Shown piece by piece: positions 16,368-25,669 of a stretch of 64,000 nt of DNA. A program made the translations under genes and the position numbers. Under the pieces are notes generated by a model. The model was not told where the DNA came from. It searched no databases and saw only the letters and a list, made by a program, of their open reading frames with translations. The DNA lies in assembly GCF_021730445.1 (NCBI RefSeq), contig NZ_JADNRM010000002.1:62001-126000 (forward strand), written 5' to 3'. How positions within the stretch are numbered: the first letter of the stretch is position 1; every line of letters starts with the position of its first letter. Source of the DNA: Phocaeicola faecalis. GTDB lineage: Bacteria > Bacteroidota > Bacteroidia > Bacteroidales > Bacteroidaceae.

Positions 16368-17528
16368 ATGAAAGGAACATTCCCCGTAAACAAGTTCAGA
16401 GAGCTGGAAACTCCCTTTTACTATTACGACGTCAATGTATTGCGCGAAACGCTGTCGTGCATCAATAAAGAAGCAGGCAAATACAACAACTTCTGCGTGC
16501 ATTACGCAGTGAAAGCCAATGCCAACCACAAGATTCTGACTATTATTCGTGAAAACGGTTTGGGAGCAGACTGTGTGAGTGGCGGTGAAATCCGTGCAGC
16601 TGTCAAAGCAGGCTTCCCAACTAATAAAATCGTATATGCGGGTGTCGGCAAAACCGATTGGGAAATCAATCTGGGATTGGATTATGATATCTTCTGTTTC
16701 AATGTAGAATCTGTACCCGAATTGGAAATCATCAACGAACTGGCTGCCGCCAAAGGCAAAATTGCCAGAGTCGCTTTCCGTATCAATCCCAATGTAGGTG
16801 CGCACACCCATGCCAATATCACTACCGGACTGGCAGAGAATAAATTCGGTATCAGCATGGAAGATATGGACAAAGTCATCGATATGGCAGAAACGCTGCC
16901 TAACATAAAGTTTGTAGGACTACACTTTCATATTGGTTCTCAGATATTGGATATGGGTGACTTCGTAGCACTATGCAACCGTGTGAATGAGTTACAGGAG
17001 AAGCTATATGCACGTCAAATTATTGTAGAGCATATCAATGTGGGCGGTGGCTTAGGCATCGATTACTCCCACCCCAACCGTCAGCCGATTCCTAACTTTG
17101 CCGAGTACTTCGCCACTTACCACAAGCATCTGAAACTGCGTCCGCAACAAACCTTGCATTTCGAACTGGGTCGCGCAGTTGTGGGGCAATGTGGCAGCCT
17201 CATCAGCAAAGTGATTTATGTAAAGCAAGGAACAAACAAGCAATTTGCCATTCTTGACGCAGGCATGACGGATTTGATTCGCCCCGCACTTTATCAGGCA
17301 TACCATAAGATTGAAAATATCACTTCGGAAGAAGATACAGAAACATACGATGTGGTAGGACCTATCTGCGAATCTTCCGATGTATTCGGCAAAGCAATCG
17401 ACTTAAATAAAGTTCACCGTGGCGACCTGTTTGCCCTTCGGTCTGCAGGTGCTTATGGTGAAATTATGGCCTCGGCCTATAATTGCCGCACATTACCTCA
17501 AGCATATACATCAGAAGAATTGGTATAG
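16368..17528 (+). CDS. lysA: Diaminopimelate decarboxylase
   Basis: Decarboxylates meso-diaminopimelate to lysine. A PLP-dependent alanine-racemase-fold enzyme of 386 residues: the PLP lysine is in VHYAVKAN (about residue 48), the phosphate loop is in HINVGGGLGIDY, and the C-terminal substrate motif is GPICESSDVFGK. It lies downstream of lysC on the same strand, and dapF and dapL are 26 kb away in this window. Confidence 0.95.
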   Translation: MKGTFPVNKFRELETPFYYYDVNVLRETLSCINKEAGKYNNFCVHYAVKANANHKILTIIRENGLGADCVSGGEIRAAVKAGFPTNKIVYAGVGKTDWEINLGLDYDIFCFNVESVPELEIINELAAAKGKIARVAFRINPNVGAHTHANITTGLAENKFGISMEDMDKVIDMAETLPNIKFVGLHFHIGSQILDMGDFVALCNRVNELQEKLYARQIIVEHINVGGGLGIDYSHPNRQPIPNFAEYFATYHKHLKLRPQQTLHFELGRAVVGQCGSLISKVIYVKQGTNKQFAILDAGMTDLIRPALYQAYHKIENITSEEDTETYDVVGPICESSDVFGKAIDLNKVHRGDLFALRSAGAYGEIMASAYNCRTLPQAYTSEELV

Positions 17529-17573
17529 CACCGGAGCGATATCCTATAAAGAAGGAAACTAAAACAAAGAAGT

Positions 17574-17607
17574 AAGGCTGCCTCCTATTTTACATTGAGA
17601 CAGCCTT
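17574..17607 (+). terminator. Hairpin terminator after lysA
   Basis: AAGGCTGCCTC (17574-17584) pairs with GAGACAGCCTT (17597-17607), one mismatch, 45 bases after the lysA stop. The T-run is short, so termination may be weak; it can also serve the converging gene. Confidence 0.65.
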
Positions 17608-17646
17608 CTTCAGTCAATTATGAAAACACAAAAAAAACTTCTTGTC

Positions 17647-18153
17647 TCATTTATCTCCTGGGATGAAATCCTCTTTGATAAACTCATCATACACCCGACG
17701 CGGATGGTCGGCTTTAGAAAAACCGTTAGCCCCAAAATTCTGCTCACGGAATTTCTTTAACTTCAAGTTGTCTTCTGCATACTCACGCAATGTCTTAGGT
17801 TTACCTCCCAACAGCGAACTTTCCAACACCTCACACTCCAATAAATTTTCCTTGGGAGTAATCATGGGTAACAGTTTCTGTTCCAACAATCCACGATAAG
17901 CTCCCACGTATTCACACCAGCATTCGTCGCCTACCTGACAGATACGGTAAGTATACTTAGACAAAGCTGTACGGATAAATATTTCATTATCTCCTACTTC
18001 TGCTACGGCCTCCAAGTTATAAGCTAAGTCTTTAATTTTAATAACCCTTTTTCCTGACTCATCTTCTTTAATTTCCGTAGCCCAAAAATCAGAATGCGCA
18101 AGCTGGTCAAGTATATTGGCCAAACTTTCCTTAATCTCAAATTGTATTCTCAT
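17647..18153 (-). CDS. Unrecognised protein, about 168 residues
   Basis: I do not recognise a family. I favour the ATG at 18153 (MRIQFEIKES); an ATG at 18228 would add 25 residues of different composition. No signal peptide or membrane segment is seen. The N-terminal half (to about residue 90) alternates beta and helix with an EIFIRTALSKYTYRI strand, and the C-terminal 60 residues are helical and charged. It lies alone between convergent lysA and the divergent GT2 gene. Composition matches its neighbours, so there is no sign of recent transfer. Confidence 0.72.
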   Translation of the reverse strand: MRIQFEIKESLANILDQLAHSDFWATEIKEDESGKRVIKIKDLAYNLEAVAEVGDNEIFIRTALSKYTYRICQVGDECWCEYVGAYRGLLEQKLLPMITPKENLLECEVLESSLLGGKPKTLREYAEDNLKLKKFREQNFGANGFSKADHPRRVYDEFIKEDFIPGDK

Positions 18154-18319
18154 AATAATTGCCCGTTGGTCAGGACTTGTTATAGTTAAGTATTCCCAAT
18201 ATAGCAATAATCCTTGAAAAATGTTCATCTAATAAGCTTTTTAACATTAAATTATAATTAAAAGTGGACTAATGGATAAAAGAAGAATATCTATTCTCTC
18301 AAATTTCAATTATTTGCTG

Positions 18320-18327
18320 TATTTTTG
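18320..18327 (+). promoter_or_regulatory. -7 element for the GT2 gene
   Basis: TATTTTTG followed by CACGAC, 24 bases before the ATG at 18352. Confidence 0.65.
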
Positions 18328-18351
18328 CACGACTTTTAATATAGAACTTAC

Positions 18352-19500
18352 ATGGAACTATTTACCATAAACGTAGCTTTACCTGTTATTTCGGGAATTC
18401 TATTCCTCACCCAAGCCATTTATTATTGGATTGTATATGGCAAGATACACGCTCACAATCAAGAAACGGTAACCAACAATCCGGATACTCCACCGCTTTC
18501 CGTCATCATTGTCGCCAAGGATGCCGCCAACGAATTGCAAGAGCACCTTCCTTCCATTTTAGAACAAGATTACCCGGAGTTTGAAGTCATTGTCATTTAT
18601 GACCGTTCGGCAGATGACTGCGATGACGTCTTAAAATTGTTGGAAGATAAATATCACAACCTCTATCATACGTTTATTCCGGATAGTGCACGCTACATCA
18701 GTCACAAGAAATTAGGTATCACAATGGGAATCAAGGCAAGTCGTTATGACTGGTTGGTATTTACCGAATCAAACTGCTACCCGCAAAGTAATCAGTGGCT
18801 AAGACAAATGGCACGCAATTTCACACCTGCCACCGAAATCGTTTTAGGATACAGTAACTATGAAAAAGTACCGGGATGGTTTAATAAGAAAATCACTTTC
18901 GACACGTTGCTGAACTCTATGCGCTATTTGGGTATGGCACTGTCCGGGCATCCCTATATGGGTACGGGGCGAAACTTAGCGTATAGAAAAGCATTATATT
19001 ATAAACAGAAAGGATTCACTTCCCACTTAAATTTGCAACGTGGGGAAGACGATCTTTTTATCAACGAAACCTCCAATGGTCATAATACCCGCGTAGAGAC
19101 AAGTGCCGAAAGCATTATACGTATTTCTACTCCTAAATACAAACGAATGTGGAGTGAAGAGAGAATCAGCTATATGACTACCAGTAGATTTTTTAAAGGT
19201 ACAATCCGCTATCTGATGGGATTTGAAACTTGTAGCAGACTCCTATTTTATATAGCCGTTATTGCTACAGTTGTCAATAGCTTTTTGTCACATCAATGGA
19301 TTGTTCTCGGAATAGTCTTCTTGTTATGGTTATTACGTTTTCTAATACAAATCACTGTATTCAGAAACGCTTCAAAAGACTTGGGTGAACGCAAATTCTA
19401 TGCTTTACTGCCAGTATTTGATCTCCTTCAACCTATGTGGAATCTAGGATTCAAATTACAACGGAGAATCAGGCGGAAGGATGAGTTTATGAGAAGGTGA
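18352..19500 (+). CDS. Membrane-bound family 2 glycosyltransferase
   Basis: A 382-residue inverting GT-A glycosyltransferase anchored by one N-terminal helix (about 5-28) and two C-terminal helices (about 298-340). Visible GT2 marks: SVIIVAKD start strand, VIVIYDRSADD, GTGRNLAYRK acceptor region and RGEDDLF. The topology resembles processive or lipid-linked glycan synthases. It is a single gene with its own promoter, so the acceptor (surface glycan, glycolipid) cannot be named. Confidence 0.88.
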   Translation: MELFTINVALPVISGILFLTQAIYYWIVYGKIHAHNQETVTNNPDTPPLSVIIVAKDAANELQEHLPSILEQDYPEFEVIVIYDRSADDCDDVLKLLEDKYHNLYHTFIPDSARYISHKKLGITMGIKASRYDWLVFTESNCYPQSNQWLRQMARNFTPATEIVLGYSNYEKVPGWFNKKITFDTLLNSMRYLGMALSGHPYMGTGRNLAYRKALYYKQKGFTSHLNLQRGEDDLFINETSNGHNTRVETSAESIIRISTPKYKRMWSEERISYMTTSRFFKGTIRYLMGFETCSRLLFYIAVIATVVNSFLSHQWIVLGIVFLLWLLRFLIQITVFRNASKDLGERKFYALLPVFDLLQPMWNLGFKLQRRIRRKDEFMRR

Positions 19501-19596
19501 AAACTAACATATTAAAAGCTGTCCTCATCCGGAAATGCTCCGGCGATTCCGGCGTCAATTTATCATAAAGTAAAAATCCTTTTTTCTATCTCCAAA

Positions 19597-20655
19597 TCAT
19601 TTCTCTCTCTTCCTTTTTATCCTGCTTATCAGATAATGGGGAATCAGACAATATACCAACTGCGCCCGTGACCATTTATAACATTGCTGAAAAAATATCA
19701 GCCCCATAGTTATAAATAATGTTGCACCCACAAGTACCTGCAACGGTAGCCATGGCAATGCTTCACGAGGCAGTAACATCGGTATCAAAGCTAATGCACC
19801 CACCGGAGCAAAAAACTTGCCCAGCCACTCAAACAAGGTAAAAAGTACTAAAAAGATACACAATGCAACTACCGTTTCGGGCAGTCCTAACCAATAATGG
19901 CCTGCCAGTTGAAAAACAGTCCCTATAACAGCCCCCAACACCAGCAGCAAGACCGTGAGCACAGGACGGTTTCGAAATCCCGCTTTTGAATTGACAAACT
20001 CCACGTATGCCACTATCAGGGGAGGAATGATAAAGAAAAAGTTACCGGAATATACTGCCAGACAAGCTACAGCAAAAACACTGGAAAGCAAACAAAGCCA
20101 ACGCATGGAATCTCTTTTCCAGCACCTGTCCACCGGCTCATAAACAATCGTTTTCCGCATTCCTTTCAGTTCCATCCACCGCTGAACTGCAATAAGAGCT
20201 AAAGTCATGACAAAGACCGCCAAAGGATATACCCAACTCTCGGTATGTAACAGCACCGGCAACACACATGCCGATATTAAAGGGAATAACGAAGCGCGGG
20301 CAAAGAGCAAACAGACTGCTGCAAAAAGAAATGCCATCGCGACATTAAGAACCAAAGGCAAAGGTGAACAGAGCACAATTAGTACCCCTGCACAGGCACC
20401 AAGCGTCATTAAAAGCAACATTTGCCACTGTTTTATTTTCCACACCCGCTTGTCTACTATCCACATACCGATGGTGAGGGCAGCCATCTCGGGAAAGATA
20501 ATTTCTTTTTCATGCAGCAATTCCGCCACTCCTATCATCAACAGTATCATGACAAGGGAAAAAAGATATCTCTTTCGTTGCATAGTGTCACTGAACAATG
20601 AAACAGCCTTTGTGTCGGTAGCATTTATATCCTGTCGGTTCATAAGTTTAACCAT
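19597..20655 (-). CDS. Multi-pass membrane protein with an internal duplication (HPP-like)
   Basis: A 352-residue protein with about ten hydrophobic helices. Two halves (about 35-165 and 185-335) follow the same order: a helix, an amphipathic P-E/P-P turn (FPEMAALTIGMWI and IIPPLIVAYVEFV), a basic residue before a long helix, and a closing (P)(I/V)LP stretch (ISACVLPVLL and LALIPMLLP). This recalls HPP-family proteins with tandem repeats. ATG codons at 20655 and 20643 are both possible starts. No partner gene is adjacent. Function is unknown; small-anion transport is known only for some HPP proteins and is not asserted here. Confidence 0.75.
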   Translation of the reverse strand: MVKLMNRQDINATDTKAVSLFSDTMQRKRYLFSLVMILLMIGVAELLHEKEIIFPEMAALTIGMWIVDKRVWKIKQWQMLLLMTLGACAGVLIVLCSPLPLVLNVAMAFLFAAVCLLFARASLFPLISACVLPVLLHTESWVYPLAVFVMTLALIAVQRWMELKGMRKTIVYEPVDRCWKRDSMRWLCLLSSVFAVACLAVYSGNFFFIIPPLIVAYVEFVNSKAGFRNRPVLTVLLLVLGAVIGTVFQLAGHYWLGLPETVVALCIFLVLFTLFEWLGKFFAPVGALALIPMLLPREALPWLPLQVLVGATLFITMGLIFFQQCYKWSRAQLVYCLIPHYLISRIKRKREK

Positions 20656-20982
20656 TAATAGTTATCAAATGCCAAAGGTAGTGATTATTTCCGTCACATC
20701 TCCCAATACTTGTCACAAAGATTCAGATACTCCATTATAGGCTGATTGCTGAAAGAGAATGCAAAGAAAGATGTTTTCCGACGTTTTATCACTCTTATTT
20801 ATTCTTTCAAATCTTTATTATCAACAACAAGCGGATGCCCTGACCCTCGTTCCGCATCTGTTTCAGTTCGTCTACCTCTGTCTCTTTTTACAGTCACAAA
20901 AATAGTGTATTTATTTCAGATAAAAGATAGTTTCTCACTCCGAATTATCTATCTTTGCAGCCAAATTACAAATGAGATATCA
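20656..20982. other. Intergenic region before the methyltransferase gene
   Basis: This 327-base gap is open in the frame of the downstream gene from 20746, but that extension is unlike protein and ends in a promoter box. No RNA gene is seen. The part at 20810-20900 has a minus-strand frame of coiled-coil-like composition too short to call. Confidence 0.5.
20950..20957 (+). promoter_or_regulatory. -7 element for the methyltransferase gene
   Basis: TATCTTTG followed by CAGCC, 25 bases before the ATG at 20983; this box argues against the longer upstream start. Confidence 0.65.
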
Positions 20983-21714
20983 ATGAAAGCAAATCTTCTC
21001 TCTCCCGCCCAGGACCCGATGGGTGCAGCCATTGCCGATTATTTCCGCCATCAGAAGGCAGGAAAATTGCGTGTATTTTCTTCTCAATTTGAAGAAGATG
21101 AAATTCCCATCGACCAACTTTTCCGTTCCTTCGATGAAATGCCCGAACTGGAAAAGATAGCTTTACAAATGGCAAACGGAAAGATTCTGGATGCCGGTGC
21201 CGGAAGTGGTTGTCATGCCCTGGCATTACAAGAAATGGGAAAAGAAGTCTGTGCCATTGACATCTCTCCACTCTCGGTCAGGACAATGGAAGAACGCGGA
21301 GTGCGTAATGTCCGTCAAATCAATCTTTTTGACGCTCAGTTTCTCGAAACATTCGATACCATCCTAATGCTGATGAATGGTTCGGGCATTATTGGGAAGT
21401 TAGAGAATATGCCTGATTTCTTTCTGAAAATGAAACAGTTGCTTCGTCCGGGGGGATGTATCTTGATGGATTCAAGCGATTTACGTTATCTCTTTGAAGA
21501 CGAAGACGGAAGCTTCCTGATAGACCTGGCAGGAGATTACTATGGCGAGATTGACTTCCAAATGCAATATAAGAATATGAAGGGCGGCAGTTTTGACTGG
21601 CTCTATGTGGATTTCCAAACACTCAGCCTCTATGCCGCCGAGAATGGCTTTGAAGCAGAACTGGTGAAAGAAGGTGAACACTACGACTATCTGGCTTGCC
21701 TGCGGATGAAATAA
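20983..21714 (+). CDS. Class I SAM-dependent methyltransferase
   Basis: A 243-residue soluble methyltransferase. Motif I is LDAGAGSGCHALAL (about 66-79), motif II VCAIDISPLS, motif III region ETFDTILMLMNGSGIIG, and GGCILMDSSDLRYL follows. I choose the ATG at 20983 because a promoter box lies just before it; an in-frame upstream start at 20746 would add 79 unlikely residues. The substrate is unknown. It converges with the LolC/E-type permease gene. Confidence 0.88.
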   Translation: MKANLLSPAQDPMGAAIADYFRHQKAGKLRVFSSQFEEDEIPIDQLFRSFDEMPELEKIALQMANGKILDAGAGSGCHALALQEMGKEVCAIDISPLSVRTMEERGVRNVRQINLFDAQFLETFDTILMLMNGSGIIGKLENMPDFFLKMKQLLRPGGCILMDSSDLRYLFEDEDGSFLIDLAGDYYGEIDFQMQYKNMKGGSFDWLYVDFQTLSLYAAENGFEAELVKEGEHYDYLACLRMK

Positions 21715-21816
21715 CCACACATAAAGCTTTTTTTAAATATCTATTTCGGTAGTTTGCACCATCGTTTCAACTAGTTCCTCCTAATAATAAACATCTTGTT
21801 TCGTACCGTCAAACAA

Positions 21817-23064
21817 TTACTCAAACCGTATAGACTTTGCCGGATGGATACGTGTTATCAGATAAGACGGACCGATTAGCATCAATACCGATACCAACAA
21901 TGTACACACATTCAGCAATAGGTAAATCCAAATATTAAACTCAATGGGAACACGGTCGACATAATAGGACGTGGGATCGAGTTTGAAAATATGGAACTGA
22001 GACTGCAACAGGCAAAGCGATACTCCTATGATATTCCCCCATAACATTCCTCTTCCGATTAGAAAAACAGAAAAGCTGAGAAATATCTTACGGATGGCAA
22101 GATTGTCTGCTCCCAATGCTTTCAGGATGCCTATCATATTAGTACGTTCTAATATAATAATGAGTAAGCCTGAAATCATCGTGAAACCCGCAACTCCGGT
22201 CATCAATATAAGTATAACCCATACATTCATATCAAGCAAATCGAGCCATGCAAATATCTGAGGATTGGCCTCTTCCACTGTCTGGGTATAATAAGTACCG
22301 CCATATTCATCCACTTGCGTGTCCACCTGTTCACGAATTTCTTCCTTTATGCCGTCCAACAAACCAAAATTGACTACTTCCAACTCTAGCCCACTCACTT
22401 GTTCTGGTTTCCAATTATTCAAACGGTTCACCGTATAGAAGTCGGTAATCAGAAACAAATCATCGTATGCAGAAAAATTGGTCTGGTAAATTCCGGCAAT
22501 GAAAAGACGGCGAGCACGCACATTCTCCCCCTCTATATAATAGGTGTATAGTTTATCATCCATCTTCAGGTGAAGCTTGTCGGCAATGCTGCGCGACACC
22601 AATACTTTATTGGTCGAAGCTGTATCAGAAAAGACCGGAACTTCACCCTCCAGCAGATGCTGTTTCAGAAAGTTCCAATCATATTCGCCGGAAACTCCCT
22701 TCAGCACCATCCCCTGAAAGCTGTCATCAGTCATAATCATACCGGGCTTGGTGGAATAACGCTGCACATGCTTTACTCCTCTTGTAGCATAAAGTACATT
22801 CAGCAAACTGTCATTGGCTACAATAGGAATGGTTTCGAAAGACTTCCGGGCATCAAAGTTAGTAATCATAATGTCGGAACCCAAACCTATCACCTTATCG
22901 CGTACCTCATGCTTGAACCCGATTACAACGGCCACAGACACAATCATCACGGCCAGCCCGATAGCTATGCCCAACATAGCAATGCGGATAGCAGGTTTGG
23001 ACACCTCTTTTCCACCCTCATTGCTACGATATACTCGCCTGGCAATAAAGAGTTTCCAGTTCAT
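21817..23064 (-). CDS. LolC/LolE-type ABC transporter permease
   Basis: A 415-residue FtsX/MacB-fold permease likely acting in release of lipoproteins from the inner membrane. One N-terminal helix (about 27-50) starting after FIARRV and NEGGKEVSKPAIRIAMLGI, a large periplasmic domain (50-275), and three C-terminal helices (about 278-400) ending in PAKSIRFE. The N-terminal and C-terminal signatures match LolC/LolE proteins. It begins one base after the aminotransferase gene, so the two are co-transcribed; the ATPase LolD is not here. Confidence 0.88.
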   Translation of the reverse strand: MNWKLFIARRVYRSNEGGKEVSKPAIRIAMLGIAIGLAVMIVSVAVVIGFKHEVRDKVIGLGSDIMITNFDARKSFETIPIVANDSLLNVLYATRGVKHVQRYSTKPGMIMTDDSFQGMVLKGVSGEYDWNFLKQHLLEGEVPVFSDTASTNKVLVSRSIADKLHLKMDDKLYTYYIEGENVRARRLFIAGIYQTNFSAYDDLFLITDFYTVNRLNNWKPEQVSGLELEVVNFGLLDGIKEEIREQVDTQVDEYGGTYYTQTVEEANPQIFAWLDLLDMNVWVILILMTGVAGFTMISGLLIIILERTNMIGILKALGADNLAIRKIFLSFSVFLIGRGMLWGNIIGVSLCLLQSQFHIFKLDPTSYYVDRVPIEFNIWIYLLLNVCTLLVSVLMLIGPSYLITRIHPAKSIRFE

Positions 23065-23065
23065 G

Positions 23066-24268
23066 TTACTCTTCCACTCTTCCGGGGTAAGCCTCTAATG
23101 CCTTTCGCAAGACAAAAAGCGCACGAACCAAATCTTCTTTCTTCAACACATAAGCAATACGCACTTCATTGCGTCCTGCTCCCGGAGTAGTATAGAACCC
23201 GGCAGCGGGAGCCATCATCACAGTCTCACCTTCGTAATTGAACTCGGACAAGCACCATGCGCAGAACTTTTCGCTGTCGTCCACCGGTAACTTGGCTACA
23301 GTGTAAAAGGCTCCCATCGGGATAGGCGAATAAACGCCCGGAATGCGGTTAAGCCCATCAATCAGACATTTGCGGCGTTCCACATATTCATCATAAGTTT
23401 CGCGTGCATATTCTTCCGGTTCATCCAAAGAAGCTTCGGCGGCAATCTGACCAATCAAAGGAGGGCTTAAACGCGCCTGACAGAATTTCATTACAGCTCC
23501 GCGTACTTCGGGATTCTTCGTTATGAGCGCCCCGATGCGGATACCACACTCAGAATAACGTTTTGATACGGAGTCTATCAGCACGACATTCTGCTCGATA
23601 CCTTCCAAATGACAAGCGGATATATAAGGTGAACCGGTATAAATAAACTCACGGTATACTTCATCAGAGAACAGGTAAAGATCATACTTCTTCACCATAT
23701 CACGGATTTGATTCATTTCGCGACGAGTATACAAGTAACCGGTAGGGTTATTCGGATTACAAATCAGAATAGCTTTAGTACGCTCGTTTATCAATTCCTC
23801 AAACTTCTCCACTTTGGGTAAAGAAAAACCTTCTTCAATAGTGGTGGTCACCGTGCGAATCACAGCACCGGCAGAAATGGCAAACGCCATATAGTTGGCA
23901 TAAGCCGGTTCGGGCACTATAATTTCATCTCCCGGATTGAGACAACTCAAAAAGGCAAAAAGCACAGCTTCCGAACCTCCGGTGGTAATGATAATATCAT
24001 CGGCATTCAGATTGATATCGTATTTTTTGTAATAGCCCACCAGTTTCTCACGATAACTGCGGTATCCCTGGCTGGGACTGTATTCCAATACCGTACGGTC
24101 TATATTGCGAATCGCATCAAGGGCCGCTCGTGGAGTAGGCAGGTCGGGCTGACCGATATTCAGGTGATATACATGAATTCCTCTCTGTTTGGCAGCATCT
24201 GCCAGCGGTGCCAATTTACGAATCGGCGATGCAGGCATTTCAGTTCCTCTGACGGATATTGTTGGCAT
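23066..24268 (-). CDS. PLP-dependent class I/II aminotransferase
   Basis: A 400-residue fold-type I aminotransferase. The PLP lysine is K236 (DSVSKRYSECGIR); NPNNPTG at 171-177 and SDEVYREF hold the cofactor; the substrate-carboxylate arginine is in NEVRIAYVL near the C-terminus. It most resembles aspartate/broad-specificity aminotransferases of Bacteroidales. The AspC/AatA-type activity is inferred, not certain. It is transcribed from its own promoter and runs directly into the LolC/E-type gene. Confidence 0.9.
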   Translation of the reverse strand: MPTISVRGTEMPASPIRKLAPLADAAKQRGIHVYHLNIGQPDLPTPRAALDAIRNIDRTVLEYSPSQGYRSYREKLVGYYKKYDINLNADDIIITTGGSEAVLFAFLSCLNPGDEIIVPEPAYANYMAFAISAGAVIRTVTTTIEEGFSLPKVEKFEELINERTKAILICNPNNPTGYLYTRREMNQIRDMVKKYDLYLFSDEVYREFIYTGSPYISACHLEGIEQNVVLIDSVSKRYSECGIRIGALITKNPEVRGAVMKFCQARLSPPLIGQIAAEASLDEPEEYARETYDEYVERRKCLIDGLNRIPGVYSPIPMGAFYTVAKLPVDDSEKFCAWCLSEFNYEGETVMMAPAAGFYTTPGAGRNEVRIAYVLKKEDLVRALFVLRKALEAYPGRVEE

Positions 24269-24296
24269 AATGTTATAAAATTATTTAATCGAAGTG

Positions 24297-24304
24297 CAAA
24301 GATA
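24297..24304 (-). promoter_or_regulatory. -7 element for the aminotransferase gene
   Basis: Minus-strand TATCTTTG, 28 bases before the ATG at 24268. Confidence 0.65.
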
Positions 24305-24424
24305 AAGTTTAGCTTCCAACCACGCAAACAAAAAGTTGGTTAATATTTTAAAGAGATGTTTTTATGATTTAAATAAATAGTCGTGTATTTTTTTTCTGCT
24401 CCTTATTATTAATGGAGAAAAGAA

Positions 24425-24432
24425 TATCTTTG
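24425..24432 (+). promoter_or_regulatory. -7 element for the DUF5009-type gene
   Basis: TATCTTTG followed by TGCG, 33 bases before the ATG at 24466. Confidence 0.65.
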
Positions 24433-24465
24433 TGCGAATCAATCTAAAAACTCAAAAAAGATACG

Positions 24466-25605
24466 ATGAAAAATACAATTTCCCCTTCCAAACGTTTGGA
24501 ATCTTTGGATGCACTCCGCGGGTTCGACCTCTTTTTTCTTGTTGCATTAGGCCCCCTCATGCACTCATTGGCACGGGCAGCTAATGTGGAATGGCTCAAT
24601 GAGTCTATGTGGGTGTTTAACCATGTTTCTTGGGAAGGTTTTTCTCCATGGGATTTAATTATGCCGCTTTTCCTCTTTATGTCGGGCATTTCGATGCCGT
24701 TTTCTTTGTCACGCTACAAATCCATACCCGACAAACGACCTTTATTGCGGCGTCTGGCAAAAAGAATATTGCTGCTGTGGATATTCGGAATGATATGTCA
24801 AGGCAATTTGCTGGCATTTGACTCTAACACGATTTACCTCTATTCAAATACTTTACAGGCGATTGCCGCCGGTTATCTGATTACGGCATTGCTTTTCCTT
24901 TTCACAAGCCGCAGAACACAAATTATCACTGCGGTGGCGTTACTGCTGATATATTGGGCAGCCATGCAGTTTATTACAGTCGACGGTTATGGAGGCGGGA
25001 ATTATACTCCACAAGGCAATTTGGCCGAATGGATAGACAATACGGTGTTGGGACGGTTTCGTGACACGGCACAAGTGATAGACGGAAAAGTAGTTGTTGC
25101 CGATTGGTATCATTATACATGGATATTGAGCAGTCTCAACTTCGGTGTAACTGTCCTCACGGGATTATTCGCCGGCTATATTGCCAAAGATAAAATAGAA
25201 GAGAAAAAGAAGCTGAAACTCTATTTCGGTACAGGTACCGCTCTGGTCATTGCAGGATGGTTATGGAATTTCCAAATGCCAGTTATCAAAACTATTTGGA
25301 CGAGCTCAATGGTATTGGTCAGTAGCGGATACTGTTTCCTGCTGATGGGACTTTTCTATTATTGGATTGACTACAAAGGACACCGTTCGGGCATCACATG
25401 GCTGAAAGTGTACGGCATGAACTCCATTGCCGCCTATATGCTGGCCAATGTAATCAATTTCAGATGTATCGGCGAGTCTTTGTTTTATGGACTGGAACAA
25501 TATATGGGAAGCTATTACCCATTCCTGATGACTCTGTGGAATGTCGGTGCAGTTTATGTCATTATATGGATTATGTATAAGCGAGGAATTTTCCTGAAGG
25601 TTTAA
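24466..25605 (+). CDS. DUF5009/HGSNAT-like membrane acyltransferase
   Basis: A 379-residue protein with about ten membrane helices. The N-terminus has the family hallmark RLESLDALRGFDLFFLV followed by WEGFSPWDLIMPLFLFMSG, as in heparan-alpha-glucosaminide N-acetyltransferase relatives (DUF5009/DUF1624). A histidine (NHVSWEGF) sits where HGSNAT carries its acetyl-accepting histidine. It probably moves an acyl group across the inner membrane to a glycan, but donor and acceptor are unknown. It stands alone between its promoter and the epimerase gene 64 bases on. Confidence 0.85.
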   Translation: MKNTISPSKRLESLDALRGFDLFFLVALGPLMHSLARAANVEWLNESMWVFNHVSWEGFSPWDLIMPLFLFMSGISMPFSLSRYKSIPDKRPLLRRLAKRILLLWIFGMICQGNLLAFDSNTIYLYSNTLQAIAAGYLITALLFLFTSRRTQIITAVALLLIYWAAMQFITVDGYGGGNYTPQGNLAEWIDNTVLGRFRDTAQVIDGKVVVADWYHYTWILSSLNFGVTVLTGLFAGYIAKDKIEEKKKLKLYFGTGTALVIAGWLWNFQMPVIKTIWTSSMVLVSSGYCFLLMGLFYYWIDYKGHRSGITWLKVYGMNSIAAYMLANVINFRCIGESLFYGLEQYMGSYYPFLMTLWNVGAVYVIIWIMYKRGIFLKV

Positions 25606-25669
25606 TATATCCGTATAAACCTTTCTGTCCGTCGGTGTGTTTCATTCATAGAACTTAATACACAACCAG

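Noticed and set aside
20207-20740. Plus-strand frame of 177 codons opposite the HPP-like gene
   Set aside because: It has atypical composition (many Thr, Ser, Lys) and lies antisense to a convincing membrane protein.
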